A stretch of DNA of 64,000 nt from Otis tarda (Eukaryota; Chordata; Aves; Otidiformes; Otididae), in NCBI GenBank assembly GCA_026413225.1, contig CM048556.1, forward strand, positions 21,739,115 to 21,803,114, read 5' to 3'. A model generated the notes under the pieces. The model was not told the origin of the DNA, searched no databases, and saw only the letters and a program-made list of their open reading frames with translations. Made by a program: the position numbers and the translations under genes. This document shows, one piece after another, positions 26,139 through 38,326 of the stretch; within the stretch, counting starts at the first letter, position 1, and each line of letters starts with the position of its first letter.

Positions 26139-26184
26139 TTCTCTCTCTCTCTCTCTCTCTGTCTCTTCCCCCCTCTCTCTCTCG
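26139..26184. repeat. (CT)n microsatellite
   Basis: About eleven CT units are followed by GTCTCTTCCCCCC and another (CT)4 run. It lies between the candidate acceptor of the small-protein exon and the CpG-rich stretch upstream of it. Confidence 0.9.
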
Positions 26185-26204
26185 CTGGCTGCCTTGCTTT
26201 TTAA

Positions 26205-26650
26205 TTCGTCAAGCCAGTGCGGATGAGGAGCCTGTGCGAGCGCGACAGCTCTGCAAGCTGCTGCGGCTGCATCTCTCGGCGCGAGGCGGACCCTCCCGCA
26301 TACTAATCAGCGCCGGTGACCAGGCAGCGAAGGCATCCTGGCTGTCAGTCAAACGCAAAAGGAAGCGCTGGCTCCATAAATATCCCCGTCTTCCGCCCGC
26401 CGTGACGGGGAGCGCCATGCAGGCATGGGTTTTTTTTCCCCCCTCCTCTACTTCTGCGGCAGTTGGGAAAAGAGAGCCGGGAAGCCGGCGTCGCGGTCGG
26501 ATGCCGAGGCTGAGCTCCGGGGAAGGCGTCTCCGTGCAAGGCAGATCCCGCTCCTCGGTGGCTTTGTACGGCGGGGACGCGTCTGCCCCGTCCGTGCCGC
26601 CTGCGCTAAGCTCCGGATGGAAAAATATTAAATGTCGGGGAAAAAACGAG
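26205..26650. promoter_or_regulatory. CpG-rich stretch upstream of the small-protein exon
   Basis: CpG dinucleotides are dense here (GCGAGCGCGACAG, TCTCGGCGCGAGGCGG, GGCGTCGCGGTCGG) compared with the A/T-rich flanks. A TATA-like CATAAATA occurs on the plus strand at 26375-26382. Long open frames on both strands (for example the minus-strand frame 26209-26826) are a by-product of base composition. For a minus-strand gene this is the natural place for a promoter, but no good splice donor is seen between it and the acceptor at 25949. Confidence 0.4.
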
Positions 26651-26936
26651 CCCGTGCTGCTGGGAGCCTGCTCAGACCAGGTAGGGGAGCAGGAGAAAGA
26701 GCGGGGAGGAAAAGCAGCTAAAATAACAGAAATGCCACCCCGGTAACTTTGGAATTCGCTGTGAGCCTGTAACATGGGAATTTTGCAGGGGGAATCACTT
26801 TTTGGCTCTGTACAAATACTGTGCACATCATCACATCGTAGATTTATCGCACAGCCTCTCTCCTCAGCGCTGCGCCGGGCTTCTCCACGCTAAGAGTTAA
26901 ACTGAATCCTGGTTCTACAGACAGAGATGCAGAAAA

Positions 26937-26971
26937 GGGGGGTGGAGGAGCAGGGGGGGACAGGATGGGGG
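26937..26971 (+). other. G-rich motif with quadruplex potential
   Basis: Runs G6, G7 and G5 within 35 bases. The G7 run can be split into two triplets, so a quadruplex is possible but less certain than the one near 38 kb. Confidence 0.45.
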
Positions 26972-27483
26972 ATCCTTCTTCCTTCTACAGCAGCCAGAAA
27001 AGCTCATTCCTACATCGAATTCCCACGCACGCTCAGCGTTTATGGCCCAGGTGCCAGCTTCTATCCCCAACCTCATCCTCAGGCCCCAGCACCAGCTGCT
27101 AGCTTAGAGAGGCACCACACACACAAAAAGACGTGCTCAGTTGGAAAAAGCAAATGGTTTTACGGGCGAAGACAAACACAGCCGTGTTGCCAACGCATAC
27201 GCGTTACACACCAAAGTGCACGCGCGGGGCTGAGCAGCAGCAGCTCCCAGGAAACCCGCTCCTCCGAACACCGACCCAAACGAGCACTTATTTTCTTCCC
27301 CAGCAGCAGACAACAAGAGCTCAGGAGGACTTTTAACCTTTTAAACCCGAGCGACGGGGTCCCGTCAGCTCGCGCCAACGCGAGGCAGCCTTTCTTCACC
27401 GCAGCATCCTTCTGGGGCAGGTACTTCTTGTCACCGGCGTTTGGGGGAGGGACAGGTCGGATCATGCTCCCACCCCACCTTAC

Positions 27484-27600
27484 CATTCAAACCAACGCTA
27501 AACCCAGCTGTTTACTGCGAGGCTTGGTTTATTTTCCTTCCTTTGCTCTTTGGGTTGCCAGCGGGCTCCCTCAGAAGGAGCAGGCTTTTCCTAAATCCGT
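27484..27600 (-). other. Possible splice donor region upstream of the small-protein exon
   Basis: On the minus strand ATG is followed by GTAAGG at 27483-27478, a good donor match and the nearest one I found upstream of the acceptor at 25949. If used, the exon lying above 27484 would join directly to the small-protein exon. The left limit of such an exon is unknown; the end given here is arbitrary. Confidence 0.15.
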
Positions 27601-28184
27601 CCCCAAACACCAAAGGAGAGCGGCGTCGGGGGCGAGGACCGAGGCCCTGCAGTGCCCTCCCTCCTGTCTGATGTAATTTTAGACTAATCAGAACAGCAAA
27701 CACCTAATAGATGTGGAGTGTTTATTATTGTTACCACCCTTTCCCGAAACAATGCCGGCGATGTGCCAAAGCCCGAGCCCGAACTTCCACAAACGCCCAA
27801 GGAAATTCCAGTTTTGGTCTCGGCAATAACAGTGACCTCTCCAAAGTCTACAACCTGCCCGCATTTAGAGACATCTTCACAGCTCGTTCATCTTTTCCTC
27901 TGAGCTGGGATGAGCCCAGAGGAAGCCGGGGTCTGGACCCCAGCCACAGATGCAGCTTTACTTCTACAGAAAGCACAGCGGCGAGGTTCTACCCGTCCGC
28001 AGCAGCCCGAGGGCCTGCAGACACCTCCGCACGCACAGCCCGTCCCGCGCTGTGCATCCTCTCAACACCAAGAACGGGAGGCGGCCGGGAGGGTTTCGAG
28101 GTGGGCTCCTCTGTGCCTTTGCATACGGACAGGGGGAGCAAAAATTGGGCAGGTGAAAGCAGCAGAGACCTAAGAAATATCCAG

Positions 28185-28217
28185 AAAAAAAAAAAAAAAA
28201 AAAAAAAAAAGAAAAAA
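28185..28217. repeat. Poly(A) run, A26 then GA6
   Basis: The longest homopolymer of the window, followed by G and six A. No CR1 or processed-gene sequence is recognisable upstream, so it is taken as a simple repeat, not a retroposed tail. Confidence 0.9.
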
Positions 28218-28264
28218 GGTGCAGCAGCCATCAGGCATGCTCAATAGCCACTTCCGTAGCTGAG

Positions 28265-28640
28265 AAAGAGGATTTTGCGACGAGCGGCGTTCCTGGCAGG
28301 GCGCAGGCAATCATTCTGCAGGAGCCGAGCCACTCAGAGCACAGGGGAGGGCAGGGATGACAAACCAGGCGACGAAGCCAGCCCCTGCCCGTCAGCAGTC
28401 CCCCGCCACGGCGTCACCGGCAGCCGCCGAGACCCCGCCGCCACGCGCCCCGGCTGGAGGGGCTGGGGGAGAGGCACGCGGCGCGGGCCGGGGGGCTGCG
28501 GCCGCAGCGTCCGTGCTCCCCGGCGGTGCTCCGGAGCGAAGGCCCCAGAGATCAGGCAGGAAAGCGGCGGGTGCCTCAGCGCGCACCGCTGCGAGTATCG
28601 GGCTGCAGGGGAAGTCGCGCGCGTGACAGCTACCGAGGGT
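28265..28640. promoter_or_regulatory. CpG-rich patch
   Basis: Dense CpG (GCGACGAGCGGCG, CCGCCGAGACCCCGCCGCC, GCGCGGGCCGG). Frames here are open on both strands without any domain. It may be a CpG island or part of a promoter; no TATA box or first exon is recognised. Confidence 0.35.
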
Positions 28641-31600
28641 GAGCCGCACAAACGGATTCACTCCACAGAAGCTGCTATTTAAAGAAGAGCCACAGTATTC
28701 CCAAGGGTACTTGCTGCTTTATGTAACGCCCCATGCCTCCTGCCTGCGCTAAACGCTGATAGATGACAACGGATGATGCTTTCTCTTAGAAGCCTTACTG
28801 AAAAAGAGCACCTACACAGCAGGGGTTTACGCAAACCACCACAAAGTTTACCTTCCTGTAATGCCTTCTGAAAAGTTTAGCCTAACCTTCTGTACAGAGC
28901 TAAACTGAAGAACAAGGAAAGATTTATAATAGTTATATAAACGCCGCCTCCCTCACAGCCCAGCACGTGCCCCGGCACCACAGCAGCTCTCAGGAGCGCT
29001 GCTCGTAATGCAAGAGCAGCGATGGCTGCTTCCGTATGAGAAAGCAGCTGTGAACCTCGGCACCTCTCCACGAGGCGTATCGACCGGGGACGGAGCCAGG
29101 GCTTCCCCTGCTACACCACACACACGCACCTGTACGTACACATAAACCTGTACAGACACATACACGGAGAGACAGCGTGTGCTGGGCTCCCAAATAACAG
29201 CCAAATCACAAGGGCCCCTGCAATAATGCTAATTACAACACAGTAATTTTGAGGCAAGCCTCTGAAGACGATGCCAAGCCTTCATTCCTCACGTGCGTAA
29301 CACATCGGGCTCAGCCACGCGACCACGACTCCCTCCAACGGATGTCTCCAGCAATGAGCACAGCCCACCGCTGCCGGCTGGAAAAGCCAGCTGTACCTCG
29401 GGAGCGGGGATTTGTAACCCCAACGTTCAACGGTGCTGTGTTCCACTCCCGCTGACAGGTACGCTCCGCACCAGCTGGCGGGAGAGGCCGGTTCAGCTCC
29501 AGTTCCCCGTCCTGATTAACAGCCTCCACTGCAGCAATCTCCTGGACACGCAGGGGCATCTGTTTTCCTAACACATCGGCTCCATCTCCCATTACCTGCA
29601 GAAGTGAAGCACTCGAACCCGCAACCTCCACAAAGAGCCAGCGAGGTCTGAGGAAGCGGCGTGGCTGAGCCCCGGGGTTTGGCATGAGGACCCCAGCTCT
29701 GCCAGGCCAGGAAAACCTGCTCATCACTCAGGCGAAGGAGAGAAATGCTTTGGTGAATTTGGGAGAGTTTCAAACATATCCCGTGGTGGCCTGTGATTCC
29801 GAGTGGGAATGAAACGATGGTCCTGCTGGTCTGCACTGGACGGAGCCCACGGCCTAGGGGAAAACGGCCGCTGGCAACCGTCGGTCCTGAACGGCTTCGG
29901 CTCTTCTGATTCCCTCTTTGAGCACAAGCCCAACTCAGAGCTATGTAGCACAAGAGAGAAGTTTAAACTTTTAATTTGAATTACTACTGCCCCCAAAGAG
30001 GAACGGAGAGCAACGGTACCCAGGGACGTGTGGGCAGGAGACGGGCAACTGCGCTTCCATTCCCAGTCTGATCTGCCGGGCACGCACCGACTGCTGCTGC
30101 TACGTCAGGCGCCGACCTGGGGTTGGAGTCACAGCCTCTACCAGAGATTACGAGAAGACCATCAAATTCATTTTTTTTTTTCCTAAATCTAGCCAGGAAT
30201 TAACCTCGGGGTTTCAGAGATTAAAGGCCAGTGGGATTATGATTTGCTAAGTTTCCAAAAATGAGGATTTTCTTAAACTGGGAGTTGCCTCTTTTTCCTT
30301 TCTCTTCCCAGCAAGTCTGACACAGAGGCACCTCCCTGCGCAATTACAGACAGACAAAAGGGAAAGGAGAGGGGGGCAAAAAAGCTGGTGAGATAAATGG
30401 ACTTCAGAGGAAGAACTGCGTAAGAAAAGGCTGAGGTGAGAGCCTGCAAAGAGCGAAATGGGAGAGAAAGGGGATGGGGAAGCGGGCAGAGCAAGACCCG
30501 TGAAGCAAATTGCTCTTGTGGCAAGGCTAAGAGTGCTGGAAAAGGAATAAGTGGAGTTTCTAAGCCCACTTTTTCCACGTTTAGAGAACACAGGGCACTG
30601 TCGGATGTTGAGTCTGCCACACTGCTTAACCTGCACGAGCAACTGGCCAAGAGCATGACACAACGCTCAGAGGCTACGGGGACAGCTGAGCATCCTGGGC
30701 CACCGCTCTAAGTATTCCATGAAAAAGAAAAACGAGAGTTTCACCAGAAGATGGGAAGCGTCACATTGACCTTCACAGCTTGACCCTCAGTAGACGTACT
30801 ACACGCAGAGACACACGGAGCGGAGGCAAGCTGCAGCAGGTGAACTCTTCCCCATGCTTCACCAGCTCTAACTTCAGCTCGGAAAACAAGAAGTGATACA
30901 CAGCAGAACTGCGTCCTCGGTGTAGAGACTGATTTATTTATACCCTTTTCATTTAATAATGACAGCCAAACAACAACCAAAGGTAGGCCAGGGAGGCTGC
31001 GATGCTCTTGTCCACCAGCCTTGGTAACTCACCCTCCTAAAACCAACCACGTTCAGGTAAACAGGCCTGCACCCCGTGAGCGAAGGGCAGGGGTGACATG
31101 TCACATACTAACCAAGGCTGGCCTTGGGCCTCACCTGGAGACCTCAACGCATCCCGGTTCCTTCTACAAACAGAGCCAGCATCTCAGCAGATGGTGCTCT
31201 TTCCTCTGTTGAAGAATTAAAGCACTTGCCTGATGCCGGGAGGGAGAAATAAAGCCAAAGCCTTGTCGCTGTTGTCTTATAAGGGGTCCAGATGTTTCTT
31301 CTAGAGCATTCTGCCCAGGTGTTGTCCCCATCCCAGCATGGCTCAGTGCATCCCAGCTAACGTCCTCCATCAGCGGCCGTGCTGGGCCACACAAGGAGTG
31401 ATGGACTGGTGTCATCAGCTCTTGTAGCTTTTGTAACACTAGACAAACCACGCTGGAACAGCATGGAGAGAAAGCCTGTCTAAGGGGTTCATTCCATTGT
31501 GCTTGTCTAGATTGCAGTGAGAAAAACAAAACTTCTATTTTCAAGTTTATTTGAACGTAAAGCATTAAGACAGACTAAAATCTTATGCCCCTGGCAACCA

Positions 31601-34600
31601 CGTTGAAGTGCTTTCTCTTCTGGCATCTGCTCCACGCCCCAGCCTGTACTATAGAAGCATCCTCAGGCTCCCAGTTTTGAAAAAGAAAAGAAGAAAAGCC
31701 CTCAAAAATCTAGCAGAAATCAGATGTGGTGACACCAACTGCCCTGGTCACAGAGAAAGACTTCAGGGGCCAAGAAAGTTCAGTTGAAAAGATGACCCAT
31801 TCGGATATTCATTCTAACCTTACGTAAGCTCTCTTTTGTCTGAAAAAATGGCCAAAAAAAAAAAATATATATATTAGACATGTACTTCTTGATTTTACTT
31901 CTCAGGCTTCTGGGCTTGCAGTTGGGCCTGAAAACAAGGTAAAAAAGCCCAGCCCAAACTGCAGGAAAACCCAAGACAAGTCCCCTCCTTCCACTCCTCC
32001 CTCCAGGCACTCTTCAGGAACTCCGGGGCTTCCGCTCTCATTGCTGACATTAAATTGCAGAGATCTTCACATCAACACACGCCTGGACAAAGTGGTAAAT
32101 GGGGAAAAGAAAAAAAAATTATCACCCTCTAGAACTACCTCACTAAATCCGGGGTCCGCGTCCCCAGTGCGGTCCCCGGAAATCCAGCTGCACGGATACA
32201 GAGACGAGAAAGCTCTTCGCCGTGAAAATCAAAGGGTGTGTTTTCAGCTTCTCTGGATTTCTCCTCGTCCAGATATCGAGTAAAGAACAAACCGTCTTAT
32301 TAAGCAGCTGACCCATGGGTCTCATGTTCTTCACACAAATTAACCTAGAGAATTAGATGTATTTGGTATAAATCATTTTCTCCTCCTCTCTCTGCCTCCC
32401 AAAATAAGGAGAGGGAACAGGCGATTGAATCTTCTAATGAGGAAAACGACGCAAGACAACCTAATGAAGTAGGAGCTCCAGCTGGATATCAGTAGATGCA
32501 TGAATAGAGCATAAACTGCTTTTTTTAATCAGCAATAATATCAGCAGTAAAAAGGAAAAAGAAGTTTACAGCTTTTTTTTTTCTCTCTCTGAATGAGGCA
32601 GATGAATGCCAACGGGCTTTCACTTCCCATTCCACCCTGGCTCGGCGGGATCGCCTGCAGCGCTGCCCTCCCGCCGACCGCTCGCGGGGAACCAAAGGGA
32701 CACCGGCTGCGCGGGATCACAGGGATAAACCTGCTGCTGCAGGAGACGGGCTGAGCACAACGGGCACGGAAAACAACCTGGTGTTGTCTTGGCTTCTTCA
32801 AAAAGCACGCACCGCCCCTCTGCATCACTGATCACCCACAGCGACGCTCTGGGGTAGCGCCGAGGGCCGCTGTGCGGGGTAATTTACCGCGTGCCCTACG
32901 TGATCCTGGGTTAAATCTCCGGACTCCGGTAGCACAGCAGAGCTGGGCAGACAGAGGTTGGGATCCCCTCGGAACAGAGCCCTCGTGCACACGGGCACGC
33001 CTCTCTGGGCTCCACGGGAGCTCACCACAGCTCCGGACCAGCAACTGGACTGCATCTCTCACCCATGCCCTCCTACCAGACCAGTCAGAGATTTCACGGC
33101 CCCCAGATACGACACTGCTGCCGTTCTCTGACAACGCGTGCCTTGCCTTTCCCTGCCCGCGTTACATAACAGGCAACTTTATTTTCTTTTTTTCATAAGA
33201 CTTCTTTTCGTAACAATAGAAACTATGGGAGACCGCGATAACTTGATGAATTTTTCCTATTATCTAAAAGCTTAGTCACTCAGGGAATTAGTCATGTTCA
33301 AAATAACAGCCGGGCTCAAAGAGATTCGCAGCAACCATTCTGGAGCAGAAGCAGCTAATGTCATAAATGCATTAAGATGTTAGCTTGAAGCATTTCAGAA
33401 ATTTTTCAAGAAGTGTTTTAAAAAAAGAAAAACCCTTTGACTAGATACAAGGAAATCAGGCTCTTAGCAGTTAAACAGCCCTGCAGTTCACCGCGCCTGC
33501 CATGCTCCCGCACCAAAGCCCTGAACGCAGACGGGACCGATGGACTTTGCGACCGCACGGCACGCGCGGCTGCCCAGTGAGCGCGTCCTGCTCGACGCTC
33601 TACGAAACACCGCTTCGTGGTTCTGCGGCACCCTCCAGGCAATGGTCTCAAAGGGTTTGCCAGACATCCCCGATGAATCATTGGGACGTATCTCGGGAGA
33701 CGGAGAACTTAGCAGCGCGTTCGTTATCCAGGAGGTAGGAACTGGGACACAGAGCCATGGTTTGCACTGGGACCAGAGCCAGGCCTCCTCCCAGCCGCTC
33801 CTGGGATTGACACAAGGGCAATCGGCAGCATGTATCAGCTATTTATGCAAATATTTTTATTTACCATAACATCAACTCTTCACCTGGCCGTTTATAGCGC
33901 ACTCTCAGAGCAATGCTGGCAGGAGGCTGTGATTGAAAGAGTAAAGCAGCCCCAAACTCAGAGTGAAACGGAAAACAGAACAGAAACTACGCGGGTGAGA
34001 AACGCCCCACAAAGAAACGCGTTCGGGAGGACTGACTTCAGGCTTTGGAGCTCTACGGCACTGCAGCAGACACCAGAGTCTCCAGCGCACGCAGGGCTCG
34101 TTCAATCCCAGTACCAACCTCCAGTGACCACAATCCCAGGATGAACAGGAGCAAACTTGCAATAAGCCACTCGTGTGGAAAAGGCCCTCTCTGCTGAGGC
34201 CGCCCGGTACGGAGGCCACGGAGCAAAGCGCATCCTCCGCGGGCCACCCGAGCAGTTCGGCGGGTCCCTGCGGCGTCCCCGGGGGCTTCGCTGCTCCGCG
34301 CTCAGCCACCAGCCGGCCGGGTGCTGCCGGCTCCCTCCGATCCCCGCGGAGTCCGGGTGCGCTGGGCCCCCCGGCTCCCATCCTCCCCTAACGCCTGGAC
34401 ACTGTCAGGTCCTTTCTCCATCCCATCCTGGCCTGGCTTCTCTCTGCCGGCTGCATTGGCTCATCCAAACTTTCAAAAACGAAAATTGGGCCAGAACCGC
34501 TTTCTTACAGTTCTCATCTCCCGACTTCACACCGAGCTTTTTAGGATTATGGAGCGCAAAGAGTCTCTGTACTTCAGCTATCCCACGACCCGCAGACTGA

Positions 34601-36059
34601 CACGTGGAGAAGAACCAATAAGAAAAAAAAGTAAGAAAGTTTCCGGCTGCTGCTCTGCCCTGCTCACAGACATCTCCAGCACGGGCAGTATTTGGCCCTG
34701 TTATTCACTGAATTCCTTTTCAATATATTTTAAGTTGTGATGACTTACAACAGCTTACTTTTTGTTTATGACAGAAATGTCAAATATCAACAGATTGATT
34801 TTAAATATTTGAACAACATGCACTGTAAAAATACGGCTTTATATGCATTAAAAAAAACCAAAAACCCAAACCCTAGGACTCTGCATGCACTGAAGCTAAG
34901 GGCTGCGCTCACTCCGACTTTCACAGGCACAGCCTTAAGCCCAGAATTAGACCTTCTGTGAGGGAACGCCAAGGGAGATGCACGCTTGTCTTTCCTGCAA
35001 CACAGCCAAAGGCTTGGGGAAAAACCCTGCCCTCGTCTGCTAAAAAACTGTTCCAGAAACGGCAGCATCATGGCATGGCCTAAACCAACTCATGCGATGA
35101 TCGTGCCAGATCAGTATTCTCCGTGAAGAGCCCCTAACCAAATAATCGCCGTACTTACGGTGCTGATCAGATGCGTAGATTGATTCTCATCACTACCAAT
35201 GACAATTAGTTTCATCTTTCTGGGTTCGGAACAGATACGAGCGGAGTTTAGCAACTCAGTACCAACGGAGCGTGTAAAACGCCCTCACGGGACGCCGGCA
35301 TAATTGGAAAAAGATTAATTGTTTAAAAACAGGAAGCAGCACATGCAAAGGAGGGGGAAAAAAAAAAGCCCCGACAGCTTAATATTCTGGAATAACAGGT
35401 TTAGGGGCCGATTTAGAACTAAAGAGCCACCTGCCATGGGAGCACAAGGTAAAACACGAGTGACATCCTTCTTGGAGATCACCAGCTCTGGAAGGGAGCG
35501 GGTCTGGCTCTTCAGCCCAGCTCTGAGGACGACAGAAAACAGCGCTTTCAGCAAATCAGTGCCGCGCGGAACTTCTGAGGCACCCATCTGAAACCCAGGG
35601 TTAGACCTACGTGCCCGAGCAGAACGAAGTCCAGGGATGCTAGCCAAAATAAATTTCTATCGCTGCTCTTTAGTGGATACACTGAAAATAGTCTCAGAGC
35701 AAAAAAAAAGGCATTTGCAAATCCGTAATAGAGGCTCAGTGCTGATGAGCACGGCTCCAGCGTTGCTCTAGATGAGAGGCCGAGGTTCTTCACCGGCAGC
35801 TTACCGGGCGTGAACGGATCGGCCAGCCTTCGCTTCGCAGCAAAGGGAGCCGTTCCTCCTTCTCTAGCACGTTTCAGCCAGTAGACTGAGACAGTAACAT
35901 TGCCACCGACTTGCTGAAATACAGCCACTTCTGGTGCGGAATGACCCATTCGTTTAGCAGGCTGCACCAATATGATCCAATATTTTAAGTACTAAAAATT
36001 AAAGTAACGTAAATGGGAACAGCCCGCAAAATCTGCATTCCACGGCATACGGCTGTCTG

Positions 36060-36270
36060 CTCTGGTACTTGGCCAGGACAGCTGGACCAACACGCCTCGT
36101 CCGGCAAAATCGGAGCAGGATTCGCGCGGACCGAGCGCGGCCGGGACCCCGGCTCCGCGGCGCGGCAGGAAGAGCAGGAGCACCGATCGCCCGCCGAAGC
36201 CCTCGGACCGCAGCCACCCGCCCGTCCCCGGGGAACCAGGCTCCTCACGCGCAACGACTGCAGGGATCTC
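36060..36270. promoter_or_regulatory. CpG-rich patch
   Basis: GCGCGGACCGAGCGCGGCC and GCTCCGCGGCGCGGC make this one of the most CpG-dense short stretches. It is separated from the main CpG domain by several hundred A/T-rich bases. Confidence 0.4.
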
Positions 36271-37010
36271 CGCTGGATTTATCTCCCTGGGTTCCGTTTT
36301 ATTTTGTGGGTTTGCAATCGTTTTTTACCTTCTTTTCAGATGATCTAGAGATACACGGAGCATCTGCAAATACTGCTGAGGTTGTTAAATGCTTATGAAA
36401 AATAGAAACCACAGCCTTCTCTTTCCTTTTTCCCTTATTAGAAGGAGCAATATTGGGAAATTCCTGGGTGGAACTTGCTTCAAAAAAAACATCAATCACT
36501 GGAGTTTTGCCTTCCCCTCAAAATATTTTAAATTACAAGCTATTCAGCAACCGCCGTAATTTCTCTCTAAGAGAAGGCAAAAATTAGTCTAATCAGAACA
36601 AAATAACTGAGTGTCCCTTAGTGCCGGCAGCAAGAGAGGAAGCTGGAAAGATAAGAGGGCGAGAAAGTGTCAAGCCTTGTGCTATGTCAATCAGAAACGC
36701 AGCTTGCCCTGCACCACGTCCCCTCCCCAGCAGCGCTCAGCAGCCCCCCGGGGGGAAAGGGAGAAGGGTGAAAGAGCCACAGCATCCTTCCATCCCCGCT
36801 TCTCCTTCAGCACAGTGATCTCTGAAAAACGTAAATCGGCGAACGGGTGAAAGGCGATTTGTGTTGCTTAGACACCGGCGGAGAGGGGGAAAGCGCTACG
36901 CTGACGCGCACGCGGGGACGGGGCGGCCGAGGGGAAGGAAAAGCCTGGATGCTCAGAGGGTGGGAGGAGGCAGCAAAACCCCCCAAGTGTTGCGGGGTGC
37001 TAGACAAGCC

Positions 37011-37131
37011 TTAAATAGGACCCGCAACAAATTTCCTATCTGCTGCCGGCTGCTGCCTACGCCCTCGCATTACGCTTCCCGCGCCGGCTCCAGAGCCTTT
37101 CAGAAGCATAAACCATGAACCTCCCGTTCGT
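37011..37131 (+). other. First-exon-like segment with TATA-like box and GTGAGT donor
   Basis: A TTAAATA element at 37011-37017 is followed about 100 bases later by ATG in a good context (A at -3) at 37115. Five complete codons follow (Met-Asn-Leu-Pro-Phe), then GTGAGTAT at 37132, matching the 5' splice-site consensus on the intron side. The base before the cut is T, which weakens the exon side. The segment sits inside the densest CpG-rich domain of the window. It could be the first coding exon of a plus-strand gene or a non-coding first exon. No second exon was identified. Confidence 0.2.
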
Positions 37132-37532
37132 GTGAGTATCTCAGAGGGGACGGAGGGCAGAGCAAGCCGCACGGGGCATCACGGAGCAGGCGACCGGGCA
37201 TCGGGAGAGAACGGGCAGCGATTCCTGCGCCGGCTCCAAAATCCTCCCCGCTGCCGGGAACATCTGCTGGGTGCCCCCGAGGGAGCCGAAAAGCAAGGGC
37301 TGAGCCAGGTGACGCCAGCAGCCCGATGTCGCCGGCCACCCGGAGCGGGTCCGAGCCACGGGACCAGCCCGTAGGGATGCCCTGAGGCTCCCTGCAGCAC
37401 GCAAAACGCCCAGGGAAGGGAAAAAAAACCACACACAAAAAAAAAAAAAAATCAGCAAAATCCAGCCCAGCGCGGAGATGGGAAAGCAGAGGGAAACGGC
37501 ATTGCAAAGCAAAGCTGTGTGAGGAGGGAGAG

Positions 37533-37551
37533 CTGGGGAGGAGGAGGAGGA
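37533..37551. repeat. (GGA)n microsatellite
   Basis: A short run of GGA units inside the CpG-rich domain. Confidence 0.8.
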
Positions 37552-37974
37552 GTATCTCAACAACAACCGCATCTCTTCACCGCGAAGTTTCTGAATGAGG
37601 AACGGGGATCCTCGCCGAGATGGGGGAACTTCCCCGCTCTCCCTCCCGGCAGACACAGCCCCTCAGAGCCAGGCACAGCGAGGGCAGCTGCACCTTGGCA
37701 GCATTTTTATTTTAAATTAAGCAGAGCCGTCACTGTTTTAACCGCTTTCCTGAAGCCCTGCGCTTAGAGGAGCGCGTTATGGTCTGATGCAAGCGAGGGC
37801 AGGGACGCTCCGGCTCAGCAGCGCGTCCAGGCTCCCCCCGCGCCGCAACTCATCATCCACAGAAGGGGCAGATCTGACAGGTCCCGGCGGCCAGAACGCT
37901 GCCGGCAGCCCCGCTCCGGCGCTCCTGTCCTAGCTCCGACACCACACACCCGCACCCGGAAAACCCTTTTCCTT

Positions 37975-38019
37975 CCCCCCCCAACCCCACGGGTTCACCC
38001 CACCGACACCCCCAGCCCC
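37975..38019 (-). other. G-quadruplex motif
   Basis: The plus strand carries C-runs of 8, 4, 4, 5 and 4 within 45 bases, so the minus strand has at least four G-runs of four or more with short loops. This fits the standard quadruplex pattern and is the strongest such motif I found. Confidence 0.7.
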
Positions 38020-38258
38020 TGCCAAGCGCCGCTGCCCCCTCACACGCCCCACTCGTGCACACCCTCCTCCCTTCCGTTGCGTTTTCGTTCTTTTGCTCAG
38101 CAGTTGGGGAATGCAGAGTCCATAAAATGGCTCCAGAGTGATCAATGGTTTCAAGGACGGGGAGCAAAGGAGGAGTCGGGAGCTAGGACGGAGGCTTTTT
38201 TCCCCGTCCGAGTACTGCAATAAGAGGAAAAGAGAAAGACATAGCTACCTGAACTCAC

Positions 38259-38306
38259 CATTCCTGCTCCATCCCTTAGCCACTGCATCTTGCTTCTGAT
38301 GATGTC
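38259..38306 (-). other. Exon-like segment, possibly upstream of the small-protein exon
   Basis: On the minus strand a T20 run and CTCCCCTCCC precede AG at 38307-38308, and a GTGAGT donor begins at 38258 directly after ATG. The enclosed 48 bases are open as Asp-Ile-Ile-Arg-Ser-Lys-Met-Gln-Trp-Leu and on to Gly-Met, and end on a codon boundary. Spliced to the acceptor at 25948 this would stay in frame with the 59-codon protein and add an N-terminus starting at Met-Gln-Trp. The acceptor is AAG, not the preferred CAG/TAG, and the intron would be 12.3 kb. This is a guess from splice motifs and phase. Confidence 0.15.
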
Positions 38307-38326
38307 CTTATTATCAGGGAGGGGAG

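Larger units (their letters stand above)
26985..36050. other. Non-coding spacer; possibly intronic to a minus-strand gene
   Basis: Holds the 249-codon plus-strand frame 26927-27676, the longest in the window, with no domain, low-complexity composition and an overlapping minus frame. Also contains poly(A) at 28185, a CpG-rich patch at 28.27-28.64 kb and an octamer ATGCAAAT near 33845. If the small-protein gene has 5' exons in the CpG domain at 36-39 kb, this whole stretch would be intron. Confidence 0.5.

Noticed and set aside
26209..26826. 205-codon minus-strand frame just upstream of the small-protein exon
   Set aside because: Lies in CpG-rich DNA in a different frame from the small protein, has no domain, and an opposite frame is also open; better explained as promoter or 5' UTR.
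26927..27676. Longest open frame of the window (249 codons, plus strand)
   Set aside because: Low-complexity composition, no domain, overlapping open frames on the other strand and no splice or start context; expected in GC-rich DNA.
33845..33852. Octamer ATGCAAAT (also 63772-63779) as a POU-factor site
   Set aside because: About two exact copies are expected by chance in 64 kb; no supporting context.
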